A stretch of DNA of 64,000 nucleotides from Paraburkholderia phenazinium (GTDB lineage: Bacteria > Pseudomonadota > Gammaproteobacteria > Burkholderiales > Burkholderiaceae), in assembly GCF_900100735.1 (NCBI RefSeq), contig NZ_FNCJ01000027.1, forward strand, positions 1-64,000, read 5' to 3'. A program made the translations under genes and the position numbers. The notes beneath the pieces are model-generated. The model searched no databases. It was not told where the DNA came from and saw only the letters and a program-made list of their open reading frames with translations. Below, piece by piece: positions 53,838 through 60,418 of this stretch; the first letter of the stretch is position 1, and every line of letters starts with the position of its first letter.

Positions 53838-55578
53838 CTATTGTTTTTTCTGCTTCGTCCTGCCGACGAGCGCCCCAATTTTTAAGTGTTGTTTGCCGTA
53901 GATTCGCGGCACGTGCGGTTCGCCAGTCGTAGAGCCGAGCAGACGCCCCGTGGCGTATCGCCCAGTCCAATCGAGCGGCAATATAAGCGTCGCGGGTTTG
54001 CGAAAATCCCCGAAGCAAGGAATCGGACGCGGACGACTTCAATGCGTACTCGTTGATACCCAGGAGTTCGCGAAGCCGATAAACGCTACGACGCACGGGT
54101 GGGTCGTCAAGCAAATCAAGATGGGCCGCGGCGGCATTTACTGCACGAGCTAAGGCAGATAGTGCACTTGAGGGCCTCGGTGCATGTCCCGGCGCATGCA
54201 TGGGCGCTGAGTGTCGAGTGTGGTGTTGAAGCCATTCACGCGCATTTCTGTGTAGTACCGCAAATGTCGCTGGTGCGATATGTCGGAGCTGAGTTTGCGT
54301 CGCTTTTGGGTGGTCTTGATGCAGCCTCAGCCAAAGAAGCTTCGCGTCATTGGTCGAATGCGTCACAAGGGTCCGATAATGAGACTCGACAAAAGGCATC
54401 GCAGCAAGCACGCGATAGACGGTATTCGTCGACATCTCCGTGGCGCATGCGACTTCCTGCGGACGCATACCAGACGCGAGACGCTGTCGGATTGTCGTAA
54501 GCGTCGCATCGTCCAACCTAGATGGGCGCGCATCGACAGGTATCCCTGAGCATCGGCAGACGATGGTCAGCCGGTGCGCGCTGGTGCCTAGCGCGTGGGC
54601 CGCTGAGACAACCGAGCCGTACAGCGACAGTGCTGCCTTCACCTGTGCCGCAGAAAGAGACCTTACTTCTCGGCGGCCGCGCAAGGGACTGCAAGGGCGT
54701 TGGCATTCGCAATGCTGCGCAAACCATGTGAGCAAAATGCACCACACTGCGTGGATTGCACGGCCTTCACGCGTCAGCGCGCGGAGCGCAGCCTCGATGT
54801 ACTCGGGTGTCGAGACAAGGGCATCAAGGCGACAGTCGTCGAAGCGCTCACTATAGAACGACATGAACGTTGTGACCAATTCCGCCAGCCGAAGCCGGCC
54901 GCTATCCAGCAGCCAGTGCGCCTTTCGCAAGGCGTCAATCACTCCCGCCTTACTGTACGCACACGCCGACTGCACACCCGCGACGCAGACGTCGGAGTAC
55001 ATTGCGAACTGGATGGCATTACGCAGGTGCAACATCGAACGCGTGCAATGGCACTGAGCATCAAACAGATGTTCCCGTTTGGCGGAGGGCCGGAGCCAGC
55101 AAAAGTGGACCGGACACGCAGCTACGAACGGGGCGACATCGCGACGATGCGTGAAGGAGAATCCATATTGGTCGAGAGCGGCCTCTTCGCATTCTGGACA
55201 CACAAGGAAAGCTGCTTCCGAAGGCGCAAGCAGAACCGGAAGCCGTGACGACCGAATCGGCCCCTTGCAAGACGTCCTCAGTCGTTCTTTGAGCGCGTTG
55301 TGCCGTTCCGGTGGCACGCCAAGCAGCTCATAGGCGAGCAGCGTGTGCTTCGCCTCAAGCTCGTCGCGGTCTCCAAACAGATATCCGACGCGAGCGTGGA
55401 ATTCATCTAGGCGGCTCGGCATACCATCGAGAGCGGGACACCTCGCAAGCAACTGTCGGCTAATTTTGCGAAGCGTGCTATCGCCCGCGAGACGCGCGTT
55501 TCGACGAAGCAGCGAGTTCACGGTCTCGCCATCCGGGAAAGGCGTTATCAGCACCTGTGAAGAAAGCTGCTCAGACAT
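53794..55578 (-). CDS. TnsD-like TniQ protein with HTH (second TniQ)
   Basis: A 594-residue protein with an N-terminal TniQ domain (TPFPDGETVNSLLRRNARLAG), a zinc-binding pattern (CPECEEAALDQYG, then ACPVHFCWL) and a C-terminal TnsD-type region that includes an HTH-like segment (VACATEMSTNTVYRVLAAMP). Length and layout match TnsD, which reads a fixed chromosomal site. It overlaps the end of the TnsC-like gene by 8 bp and the start of the other TniQ gene by 44 bp. Two TniQ-type proteins in one operon suggest separate target choices or a hetero-complex. Confidence 0.82.
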   Translation of the reverse strand: MSEQLSSQVLITPFPDGETVNSLLRRNARLAGDSTLRKISRQLLARCPALDGMPSRLDEFHARVGYLFGDRDELEAKHTLLAYELLGVPPERHNALKERLRTSCKGPIRSSRLPVLLAPSEAAFLVCPECEEAALDQYGFSFTHRRDVAPFVAACPVHFCWLRPSAKREHLFDAQCHCTRSMLHLRNAIQFAMYSDVCVAGVQSACAYSKAGVIDALRKAHWLLDSGRLRLAELVTTFMSFYSERFDDCRLDALVSTPEYIEAALRALTREGRAIHAVWCILLTWFAQHCECQRPCSPLRGRREVRSLSAAQVKAALSLYGSVVSAAHALGTSAHRLTIVCRCSGIPVDARPSRLDDATLTTIRQRLASGMRPQEVACATEMSTNTVYRVLAAMPFVESHYRTLVTHSTNDAKLLWLRLHQDHPKATQTQLRHIAPATFAVLHRNAREWLQHHTRHSAPMHAPGHAPRPSSALSALARAVNAAAAHLDLLDDPPVRRSVYRLRELLGINEYALKSSASDSLLRGFSQTRDAYIAARLDWAIRHGASARLYDWRTARAANLRQTTLKNWGARRQDEAEKTIDGHSKFVSRNGNQG

Positions 55579-56980
55579 GGCCTGCCCCCAATAGGGGCCC
55601 GGTTGAACGTGCCGCCAAAATCGAACCTGCGCCGAAAGGCAGGTGGTCGAGGTATTGCTTGACCGCGGAACGGGATATCGATGAGGGGTCGACGCCGTAT
55701 GCCTTTATGGCAATACGGGCTGGCTCGCAGGTTCGCAATTGAGTTTCAAAAATTCCTGCGACTAATGCCTGCTTGGGGCCAGCGTTCCTCAACAACTCGG
55801 GCTCCCACGCAAGGTGTTCGTGGAGGGCGCGGAAGCCTGCCGCTAGCCAACCAACACGACCGTGACAGACGTCGAAGGTCCAGCGGGGCAAATGATGTGG
55901 CATCTCGAGTTGTGGCGAAAGCAGCCCTGCTTTCCAGAACCACAGGTTGAACTGGTACCAGAAATCCAGCTTGTCGAGGTCATCCGCGGTCACTTCATGT
56001 AGGCTACGGCCGCAGAGAATGGCCTCGATGTTGTCGGGGGGAACAGCCATCGCCGGAAATGCGAAAATCCGCCCGCGGAGAACAGCGTCGACGTCCGAAT
56101 CCAACTGCTTCGCGCCGGCCATGAACACGTCGGTGCATGAAAGCAGAAGCGGGATGTTCGTGTGGCCCTGAAGCCGGCATAAATACTTCAGGATGTCGCG
56201 AACGTGTCCTTTAAGGCTCTGAGCATTGGCACCGTCAATGACAAACAGGCCCACGTTCAATAGAACCGATGCGGCAATGATTGCAGACTCGGCACTCTTT
56301 CCGCGCATTTTTCGGAATACAGCGGTGAGGCTCGCAGGGTCTTTGATTTCGGAAACGAACTTATCCCGAATCTGCTCGAGCAGTCCTTTCAGGGTTCCAC
56401 AACTGGGCCACTGCAAAACAACAATTGGAAAGTACCAAACGAGCTTGATATCCGGCAACGCTGGTGACACCACACGAAACGGCGCTCCGAATATATTGCG
56501 CAGACGCTGTATGTAAGCCGTTCGGCCCGACTGGGAGCATCCAGTTATGACGAAATTCACGCCGGTGAGCGTATCGAGGTTTTCGCGGCTCGGAATAGGG
56601 CCCCGTCCTTGGACGGCTTCTTGGAACGAATAGAAATACCGGCGGTACCTCGGATTGTTAAGGCACTTGTCCCGCATGCAGTCGACATAGGCAGAGACGA
56701 GCGTGTACGTATATCTCGCGACGTCCTCGGTCGCGAGGTATCCCCTGTCAAAATGCGTCATTGCTCGAACCTTTGCTTCAGGCTCTGCCTTCCACAAGTC
56801 CTTGTCGTCCGGGACGAGCCGATTGCGCAGTCGCTTGACGACGGCTGTCTTACTCGGCGCATGTCTGAACTCGGGAAGCTCCGATGTTTGACCGACGTAC
56901 GCATCGAGGCTCCCGGCGGGCTTGGATACCTGTCCGCGACGAAACACAGGCCAAGTCGGCATCTCGACAAGTTCCATCAT
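55571..56980 (-). CDS. tnsC: TnsC-like AAA+ regulator with altered ATP-binding motifs
   Basis: A 469-residue protein in the tnsC position. Its Walker A is GCSQSGRT (residues 147-154), with Arg in place of the Lys that contacts ATP phosphates, and its Walker B is LFVIDGAN (about 245-252), with Gly in place of the catalytic Glu. Both substitutions were confirmed by reading the codons. The N-terminal EFRHAPSKTAVVKRLRNRL segment matches TnsC-type N-termini. TnsC normally forms ATP-dependent filaments that link TniQ to TnsB. ATP may be bound weakly and not hydrolysed here. The first ATG overlaps the stop of a small upstream ORF. Confidence 0.75.
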   Translation of the reverse strand: MMELVEMPTWPVFRRGQVSKPAGSLDAYVGQTSELPEFRHAPSKTAVVKRLRNRLVPDDKDLWKAEPEAKVRAMTHFDRGYLATEDVARYTYTLVSAYVDCMRDKCLNNPRYRRYFYSFQEAVQGRGPIPSRENLDTLTGVNFVITGCSQSGRTAYIQRLRNIFGAPFRVVSPALPDIKLVWYFPIVVLQWPSCGTLKGLLEQIRDKFVSEIKDPASLTAVFRKMRGKSAESAIIAASVLLNVGLFVIDGANAQSLKGHVRDILKYLCRLQGHTNIPLLLSCTDVFMAGAKQLDSDVDAVLRGRIFAFPAMAVPPDNIEAILCGRSLHEVTADDLDKLDFWYQFNLWFWKAGLLSPQLEMPHHLPRWTFDVCHGRVGWLAAGFRALHEHLAWEPELLRNAGPKQALVAGIFETQLRTCEPARIAIKAYGVDPSSISRSAVKQYLDHLPFGAGSILAARSTGPLLGAGHV

Positions 56981-57171
56981 GCGAACACCCCCACGTTGCT
57001 GACGAGAGCGTATAGAAATGGCGGTTCGGAGCGCTCGTCGAGGCTTACGTGCGTCGAGGCAACGGAGAGGCGAGCGGCACCATCCTCATATCCGCCAATG
57101 GCGGATGGTGATGCGGAACGGACTAGGGGACGCGGACGAAAAGCGACCATGCCGAATTGAATGACTGCCAT
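56977..57171 (-). CDS. Small ORF at the head of the tns operon
   Basis: A 64-codon frame beginning MAVIQFGMVAFRPRP whose TGA overlaps the tnsC ATG by four bases (ATGA). It has no recognised family, mixed composition and no signal peptide. The overlap suggests translation is coupled with tnsC. It could be a small regulatory or structural partner, or a leader frame. Confidence 0.45.
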   Translation of the reverse strand: MAVIQFGMVAFRPRPLVRSASPSAIGGYEDGAARLSVASTHVSLDERSEPPFLYALVSNVGVFA

Positions 57172-57260
57172 AGGTTTCTCACTGCGTGAATAGGGACGGA
57201 AGAGCAAAGCGCCCCCCATCTGCCTTAAACATCTTGCGGGCAGGGGTTGACGCGGCAACC

Positions 57261-57273
57261 CATTTGTGAGAAC
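57261..57273. repeat. Candidate right-end inverted repeat
   Basis: Reads CATTTGTGAGAAC; its reverse complement GTTCTCACAAATG matches the left-end GTTCTCACCAAATG (45692-45705) except for one missing C. Orientation and position upstream of the first operon gene suit the right transposon end. The next bases do not repeat the left flank, so no target duplication supports it. Confidence 0.35.
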
Positions 57274-57321
57274 CTACGCGCGCAAGTGCGGTGGATGCCT
57301 CATTTTTGGGTACGCCATCAG

Positions 57322-57360
57322 ACGGCGGACAGGGTTGCAGCCCTGCCCGCCGTTTTTGTT
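57322..57360 (+). terminator. Intrinsic terminator beside the transposon's right end
   Basis: A 12-bp stem with one mismatch (ACGGCGGACAGGG / CCCTGCCCGCCGT) followed by TTTTTGTTT on the + strand. No + strand gene precedes it on this side, so it could be the displaced terminator of the host gene ending at 45670, cut off by the transposon. That link is inference. Confidence 0.75.
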
Positions 57361-57457
57361 TCGGAGCGGTGATTTTAGGGTCGACGGTAGGGCCGGGAAC
57401 AGCCTCCTTACGAAAGTAAAAATGCGCAGTCGAACAACAAAATCAAAGTTAATTTTG

Positions 57458-57486
57458 TTGACAAATGCACATTACTCAGATAGTAT
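57458..57486 (+). promoter_or_regulatory. Strong sigma-70 promoter, leading towards the DUF6471 gene
   Basis: TTGACA (57458-57463), exactly 17 bp, then TAGTAT (57481-57486). It is nearly consensus and in locally AT-rich DNA. A transcript would start near 57493 and carry about 360 nt before the next gene. Confidence 0.7.
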
Positions 57487-57855
57487 ATTTCGCAACGTGC
57501 GATAAATGCGGACGATATTACTCGATGCACTGTCCCGTTGCAAGTGCAGCTTGCCCTCTCTCGCCGTCGACCTTCATTTCACATAGAAAGCCTCTCGAAG
57601 CATTCCCGTTCCGGGGAAATCGTTGAGTGCACCAGTTCCATCCACTGCGCTCCATCCATTCGAGCCAAGACTGGGCCGTCTCGTCGCCTCCGACGAGAAC
57701 ATCCACGCCGATGTGCCTAGTACAATCTATTTCGGTTCGCGCGCGACATTTCGTGCTCTTTCATTGATGGTACTTGCGCTTTCATCCGGTCAAATTCGGC
57801 GATTTTTACTGTCATTTCTATTCTATGTCGTTTTTTCGCTGATGCAAGGAGGCTT
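57487..57855 (+). other. Untranslated leader or small RNA region
   Basis: About 370 nt between the promoter and the DUF6471 start. No convincing gene. Contains GCTCTTTCATT (57755) and GCGCTTTCATC (57776), 21 bp apart, which resemble the inverted left-end transposon repeat (GCGCTTTCATCCGGT against CGCTTTCATTTGGT, 12 of 14). Also holds the first copy of an AATTCGGCGATTTTT-type repeat. A strong AAGGAGG site lies at its end. Confidence 0.4.
57793..57813. repeat. Direct repeat flanking the DUF6471 gene, copy 1
   Basis: AATTCGGCGATTTTTACTGT followed by C. Matches the second copy except for two single-base insertions. Confidence 0.55.
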
Positions 57856-58374
57856 GTGAGCGAAGCGGGAACACCTTGGCCCAACCTCGCTTCCCGCGTC
57901 GTGCGTGTTGCGCTCGCGCGGAAAGACTTCAGTTATGCACAATTATCAGAGGCTCTAAGCTCGGTTGGCGTCCGAGAAAGCGAGCGCTCCCTCGCCTCCC
58001 GCGTCTCCCGCGGCCGCATTAAACTCTGCCTGCTACTGCAGATTTTCTCGGTAACTGGCGCAAAGATGCCAGCTTTGTGGGCCGGCCCTCTGTCGATGCC
58101 GGGCACGTGGGAACAGCGTGCCAAAGCGGTTGTGGCCTCGGAACTGTCGAGGCAACCGAGGCTCACCCTAGAAGAACTGGCGCATAGGATGACCCGGCTT
58201 GGAGCGGAGTTGACTGAACACACTCTGGCTTCGCATCTTGCACAAGGAACCATCACCCTGCCGGAATTTCTCCAGTGCCTTGTTGCACTAGGCAGTTCGA
58301 GCCTTGAGCACTACGTGGACTACGAGGACCTCGCCGCCGCAGCCCAAGCGGCGCCAGCGCGACCGCTGGCATGA
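57856..58374 (+). CDS. Tandem DUF6471 domain protein
   Basis: A 172-residue protein starting at GTG behind an AAGGAGG site. It contains two copies of one helical domain: residues about 8-68 (RVVRVALARKDFSYAQLSEA; SLASRVSRGRIKLCLLLQIF) and about 85-145 (AVVASELSRQPRLTLEELAH; TLASHLAQGTITLPEFLQCL). Each copy looks like an HTH-type bundle of the DUF6471 kind, recalled from other proteobacteria. DNA binding is plausible. Short direct repeats flank the gene at 57793 and 58425, which suggests it moves or moved as a unit. Confidence 0.65.
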   Translation: MSEAGTPWPNLASRVVRVALARKDFSYAQLSEALSSVGVRESERSLASRVSRGRIKLCLLLQIFSVTGAKMPALWAGPLSMPGTWEQRAKAVVASELSRQPRLTLEELAHRMTRLGAELTEHTLASHLAQGTITLPEFLQCLVALGSSSLEHYVDYEDLAAAAQAAPARPLA

Positions 58375-58424
58375 GCACGTTTAGCAATAATTCTTGCCAT
58401 TCTGGCCAGCTTTACTAGAATAAA

Positions 58425-58443
58425 AATTGGCGATTTTTCTGTC
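58425..58443. repeat. Direct repeat flanking the DUF6471 gene, copy 2
   Basis: AATTGGCGATTTTTCTGTC, 630 bp after copy 1 in the same orientation. The remaining bases from 58375 to 58674 show no gene; the stretch 58444-58620 is ordinary in composition. Confidence 0.55.
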
Positions 58444-58674
58444 CGTTTACTTCGAAAAGCCCCCGCCTACCGATTAGGTGGCGCGCCGGCCTTTGGTCTT
58501 TGCTTAACGCTGGCCGATACGGCCACGATTTGAACGTTCGCGACTGAGTGGCCCATCGCGGGTACCCATCGACACGCTCGCTCTGCCATCAGCCAGACGC
58601 AGGCAGCGTACGAAGAGTGAAAAACTATGACGTCTGCGCCGATGTCACACGGTCAATTTCTTCGGAGCATGGAA

Positions 58675-58878
58675 ATGACGACTCCAGATGAGCGGACTAA
58701 AGCTGTTCGGGATACTAATGAGTTTCTTCGAACGCTCGCTTCCGTCGACCAAATCACAATTCCCGGCCTTATCCAGACAGTCGCCGTAGACCTTTTGCGG
58801 CACTACCCGCTGGACGTTGACCTCGAAGCATCTGCTTCGGCGCTGCCAAGCGTTTGGGCCCATCCACCTCCGGCATAG
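58675..58878 (+). CDS. BPSL0761-type small protein
   Basis: A 67-residue protein starting MTTPDERTKAVRDTNEFLRT with a LLRHYPLDVD segment, the pattern of the small BPSL0761 family from Burkholderia (identified from memory). The ATG at 58675 is preferred because the family starts at MTTPDER; the 16-residue upstream extension is not family-like. Function unknown. Confidence 0.65.
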   Translation: MTTPDERTKAVRDTNEFLRTLASVDQITIPGLIQTVAVDLLRHYPLDVDLEASASALPSVWAHPPPA

Positions 58879-59010
58879 GTGTGGAATCGCGAAGCTCGGG
58901 TCCACACTGCGTAGCTTTCCCCGTCATTTGAACGCGGCGCGAAAATCTGCAAAACCCGCCGCGCACATCCGGAATTTCCAGCGCGAGTTGCGGGGCGGAG
59001 GCACCACAAC

Positions 59011-59460
59011 ATGCTGAAGGTAACTGTCGAAATCTGGCCGGGCGGACACGAAAATGGTCGCAGGTCGCTCGCGGCCGCAGATATCGGGCGAGTCATAAAT
59101 GGTGCGCTTGCGGACTACCGGGTCGAACTGCACGAGGATGGGCAGGGTGGTATCGGAAGCGCAGGCTTGCTTGATTATCCACGCTACTCCACGACCGTGT
59201 GGGACCTCGTGGCTCGTGCGATTGCGGTGGCGTTGACGGGAAAAGAGGAACTGCCTCCACGTCCCCGGAAACTTGATGTTCCTGTACATGTAGCCGGTAA
59301 TATTCCATATATTCGCCTCCGGGAGATACCGGAGCCGGCACGAAGCCTGTTTCAGAAACGCATCGCCTACTCGACTCGTCCGCTAATCGAAGAAGACCCG
59401 ATGCCTATGGACTGTGCTTATTCATGGGACTGGTTCGATTTCCTGGCTGGCGACAGGTAA
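59011..59460 (+). CDS. Hypothetical protein with a conserved-looking N-terminal domain
   Basis: A 149-residue protein. The first 75 residues (MLKVTVEIWPGGHENGRRSL; DYPRYSTTVWDLVARAIAVAL) look like a small beta/alpha domain seen in phage- and island-borne bacterial proteins. The second half (DVPVHVAGNIPYIRLREIPE; CAYSWDWFDFLAGDR) is not recognised. It precedes the first small membrane protein by 29 bp in the same orientation, so they may be co-expressed. Confidence 0.6.
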   Translation: MLKVTVEIWPGGHENGRRSLAAADIGRVINGALADYRVELHEDGQGGIGSAGLLDYPRYSTTVWDLVARAIAVALTGKEELPPRPRKLDVPVHVAGNIPYIRLREIPEPARSLFQKRIAYSTRPLIEEDPMPMDCAYSWDWFDFLAGDR

Positions 59461-59489
59461 TGCCAGCGACATTGACCAAGTGCTCCAAC

Positions 59490-59621
59490 ATGAAGTGGCT
59501 AACCCGATTCGCTTCATCGCAGAAGAACATCGACTGTGTTGCGAAGTGGTTCGGCGGGGCGATAGTGTTGCTCGGCGTGGTCCTCGTGCTCGTCATATTG
59601 GTCCCGAGGATTTTCAGATGA
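59490..59621 (+). CDS. Small single-pass membrane protein, copy 1 (43 residues)
   Basis: 43 codons beginning MKWLTRFASSQKNIDCVAKW, then one hydrophobic helix (GGAIVLLGVVLVLVILV) and a short basic end (PRIFR). It is a clear paralogue of the 43-residue protein at 60242. Both share MKWL-RFASSQKN, the helix and a basic tail. Its TGA overlaps an ATG (ATGA) that opens a 33-codon frame. Too short to place in a family; membrane-active peptide or small regulator are possible. Confidence 0.6.
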   Translation: MKWLTRFASSQKNIDCVAKWFGGAIVLLGVVLVLVILVPRIFR

Positions 59622-59719
59622 ACGGAACCGTGGTGATTTCTTATGATTTCCAGAAGGCGCCGCGCCCGGGATTCTGCTCCGGCGCGGTACCCAAGACTTC
59701 CAACGTGGCAATCCTTTGA
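59618..59719 (+). CDS. Short ORF coupled to small membrane protein copy 1
   Basis: 33 codons starting MNGTVVISYDFQKAPRPGFC and overlapping the previous stop by four bases. Nothing recognised; may be a truncated gene. The stretch 59720-59980 has only poor frames and probably contains decayed sequence and the upstream region of the next gene. Confidence 0.3.
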   Translation: MNGTVVISYDFQKAPRPGFCSGAVPKTSNVAIL

Positions 59720-59980
59720 CGCAAGCGCAACAGCTTACCAGGGGACCAACAGCATCCGGCAAACACGCGTTGGCGCGGCTCGAAGAGGCCTCACATTCGA
59801 CATCGAGCATACAGTGGACTATGTCGCGATGCGACTCTTCCAAGGTGTACGACATGAGTTCGCTACCGTCACTTTTTACATCGGGATTTCTAAACAAGAC
59901 GGCCCGCAGCCGCCTGCTTTGGAGTCCGCGGTTTGTTGACGTTGGCCTCGCTTGCGGCAGGGTGGCCTCGGAGACTGGAA

Positions 59981-60193
59981 ATGAACGTCGCAGAAGCAGC
60001 CAAGTACCTCTTCGTAAGTCGCCCACACGTACGGCTATTGCTTGAACGCGGCAAGATAACCGGCATTCCCACAGAGAACGGAGACTATGCCATTGACGAT
60101 GCATCTGTCGAGAAATACAAGAGCGATAGGAAGCGCGCCGCCAAAGAATATTTAGATTCGCAAACCGAAGACAAGGACCCTCTCGGCCTATAA
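59981..60193 (+). CDS. Small HTH protein (excisionase/MerR-like DNA-binding fold)
   Basis: A 70-residue protein with a winged HTH of the excisionase-type: MNVAEAAKYLFVSRPHVRLL, LERGKITGIPTENGDYAIDD and a basic KYKSDRKRAAKEY tail. Such proteins act as excisionases or as antitoxins that repress a toxin-antitoxin operon. No PIN or other toxin gene follows; the next gene is a 43-residue membrane protein. The ATG at 59981 removes a non-homologous extension. Confidence 0.75.
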   Translation: MNVAEAAKYLFVSRPHVRLLLERGKITGIPTENGDYAIDDASVEKYKSDRKRAAKEYLDSQTEDKDPLGL

Positions 60194-60241
60194 GGCCGAA
60201 CTCGCTCTGCGAATCCGACGTCCGAGCTGGTCGAGGCAACT

Positions 60242-60373
60242 ATGAAATGGCTATTTCGGTTTGCATCTTCGCAGAAGAATGTCGATTTCGTGGTCGAGTG
60301 GGTCGGCCGGATAGCTCTGGTGCTCGGACTGATAGTTGGCTTCATCTTTGTCGTTGCAATCATCCGGAGATGA
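60242..60373 (+). CDS. Small single-pass membrane protein, copy 2 (43 residues)
   Basis: 43 codons beginning MKWLFRFASSQKNVDFVVEW, a hydrophobic helix (GRIALVLGLIVGFIFVVAI) and the end IRR. Paralogue of the protein at 59490 with the same length and layout; about half the positions are identical. Its stop also lies in an ATGA. It lies 48 bp after the HTH gene and 45 bp before the DUF29 gene, so all three could form one transcript. Confidence 0.6.
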   Translation: MKWLFRFASSQKNVDFVVEWVGRIALVLGLIVGFIFVVAIIRR

Positions 60374-60418
60374 CTTTCGTTCCGGCAGGGTGCGGGTGAT
60401 GTTTATGAAGGAGTTCAG

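Larger units (their letters stand above)
45691..57273. mobile_element. Tn7-like transposon carrying a Septu-like defence cassette (ends provisional)
   Basis: A minus-strand operon encodes a small ORF, TnsC-like, TnsD/TniQ-like, TniQ-like, TnsA and TnsB proteins, followed by an ATPase-HNH pair of lower GC. The left end is proposed at TGTTCTCACC (45691) from two 22-nt direct repeats there. The right end is proposed at 57261-57273, where GTTCTCAC-AAATG recurs inverted with a one-base gap; an alternative right end lies near 57755-57790. No matching 5-bp target duplication was found, so exact limits are unproven. No CRISPR array or cas gene is present. Confidence 0.75.

Noticed and set aside
45691..57273. 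CRISPR-associated transposon
   Set aside because: No CRISPR array, no Cas genes and no repeat-spacer pattern were seen in or beside the element; target choice must rest on the TniQ/TnsD-type proteins.
59981..60373. Classical type II toxin-antitoxin pair at the HTH gene
   Set aside because: The HTH protein is antitoxin-like, but no PIN, RelE, HigB or similar toxin adjoins it. Only a 43-residue membrane peptide and a DUF29 gene follow.
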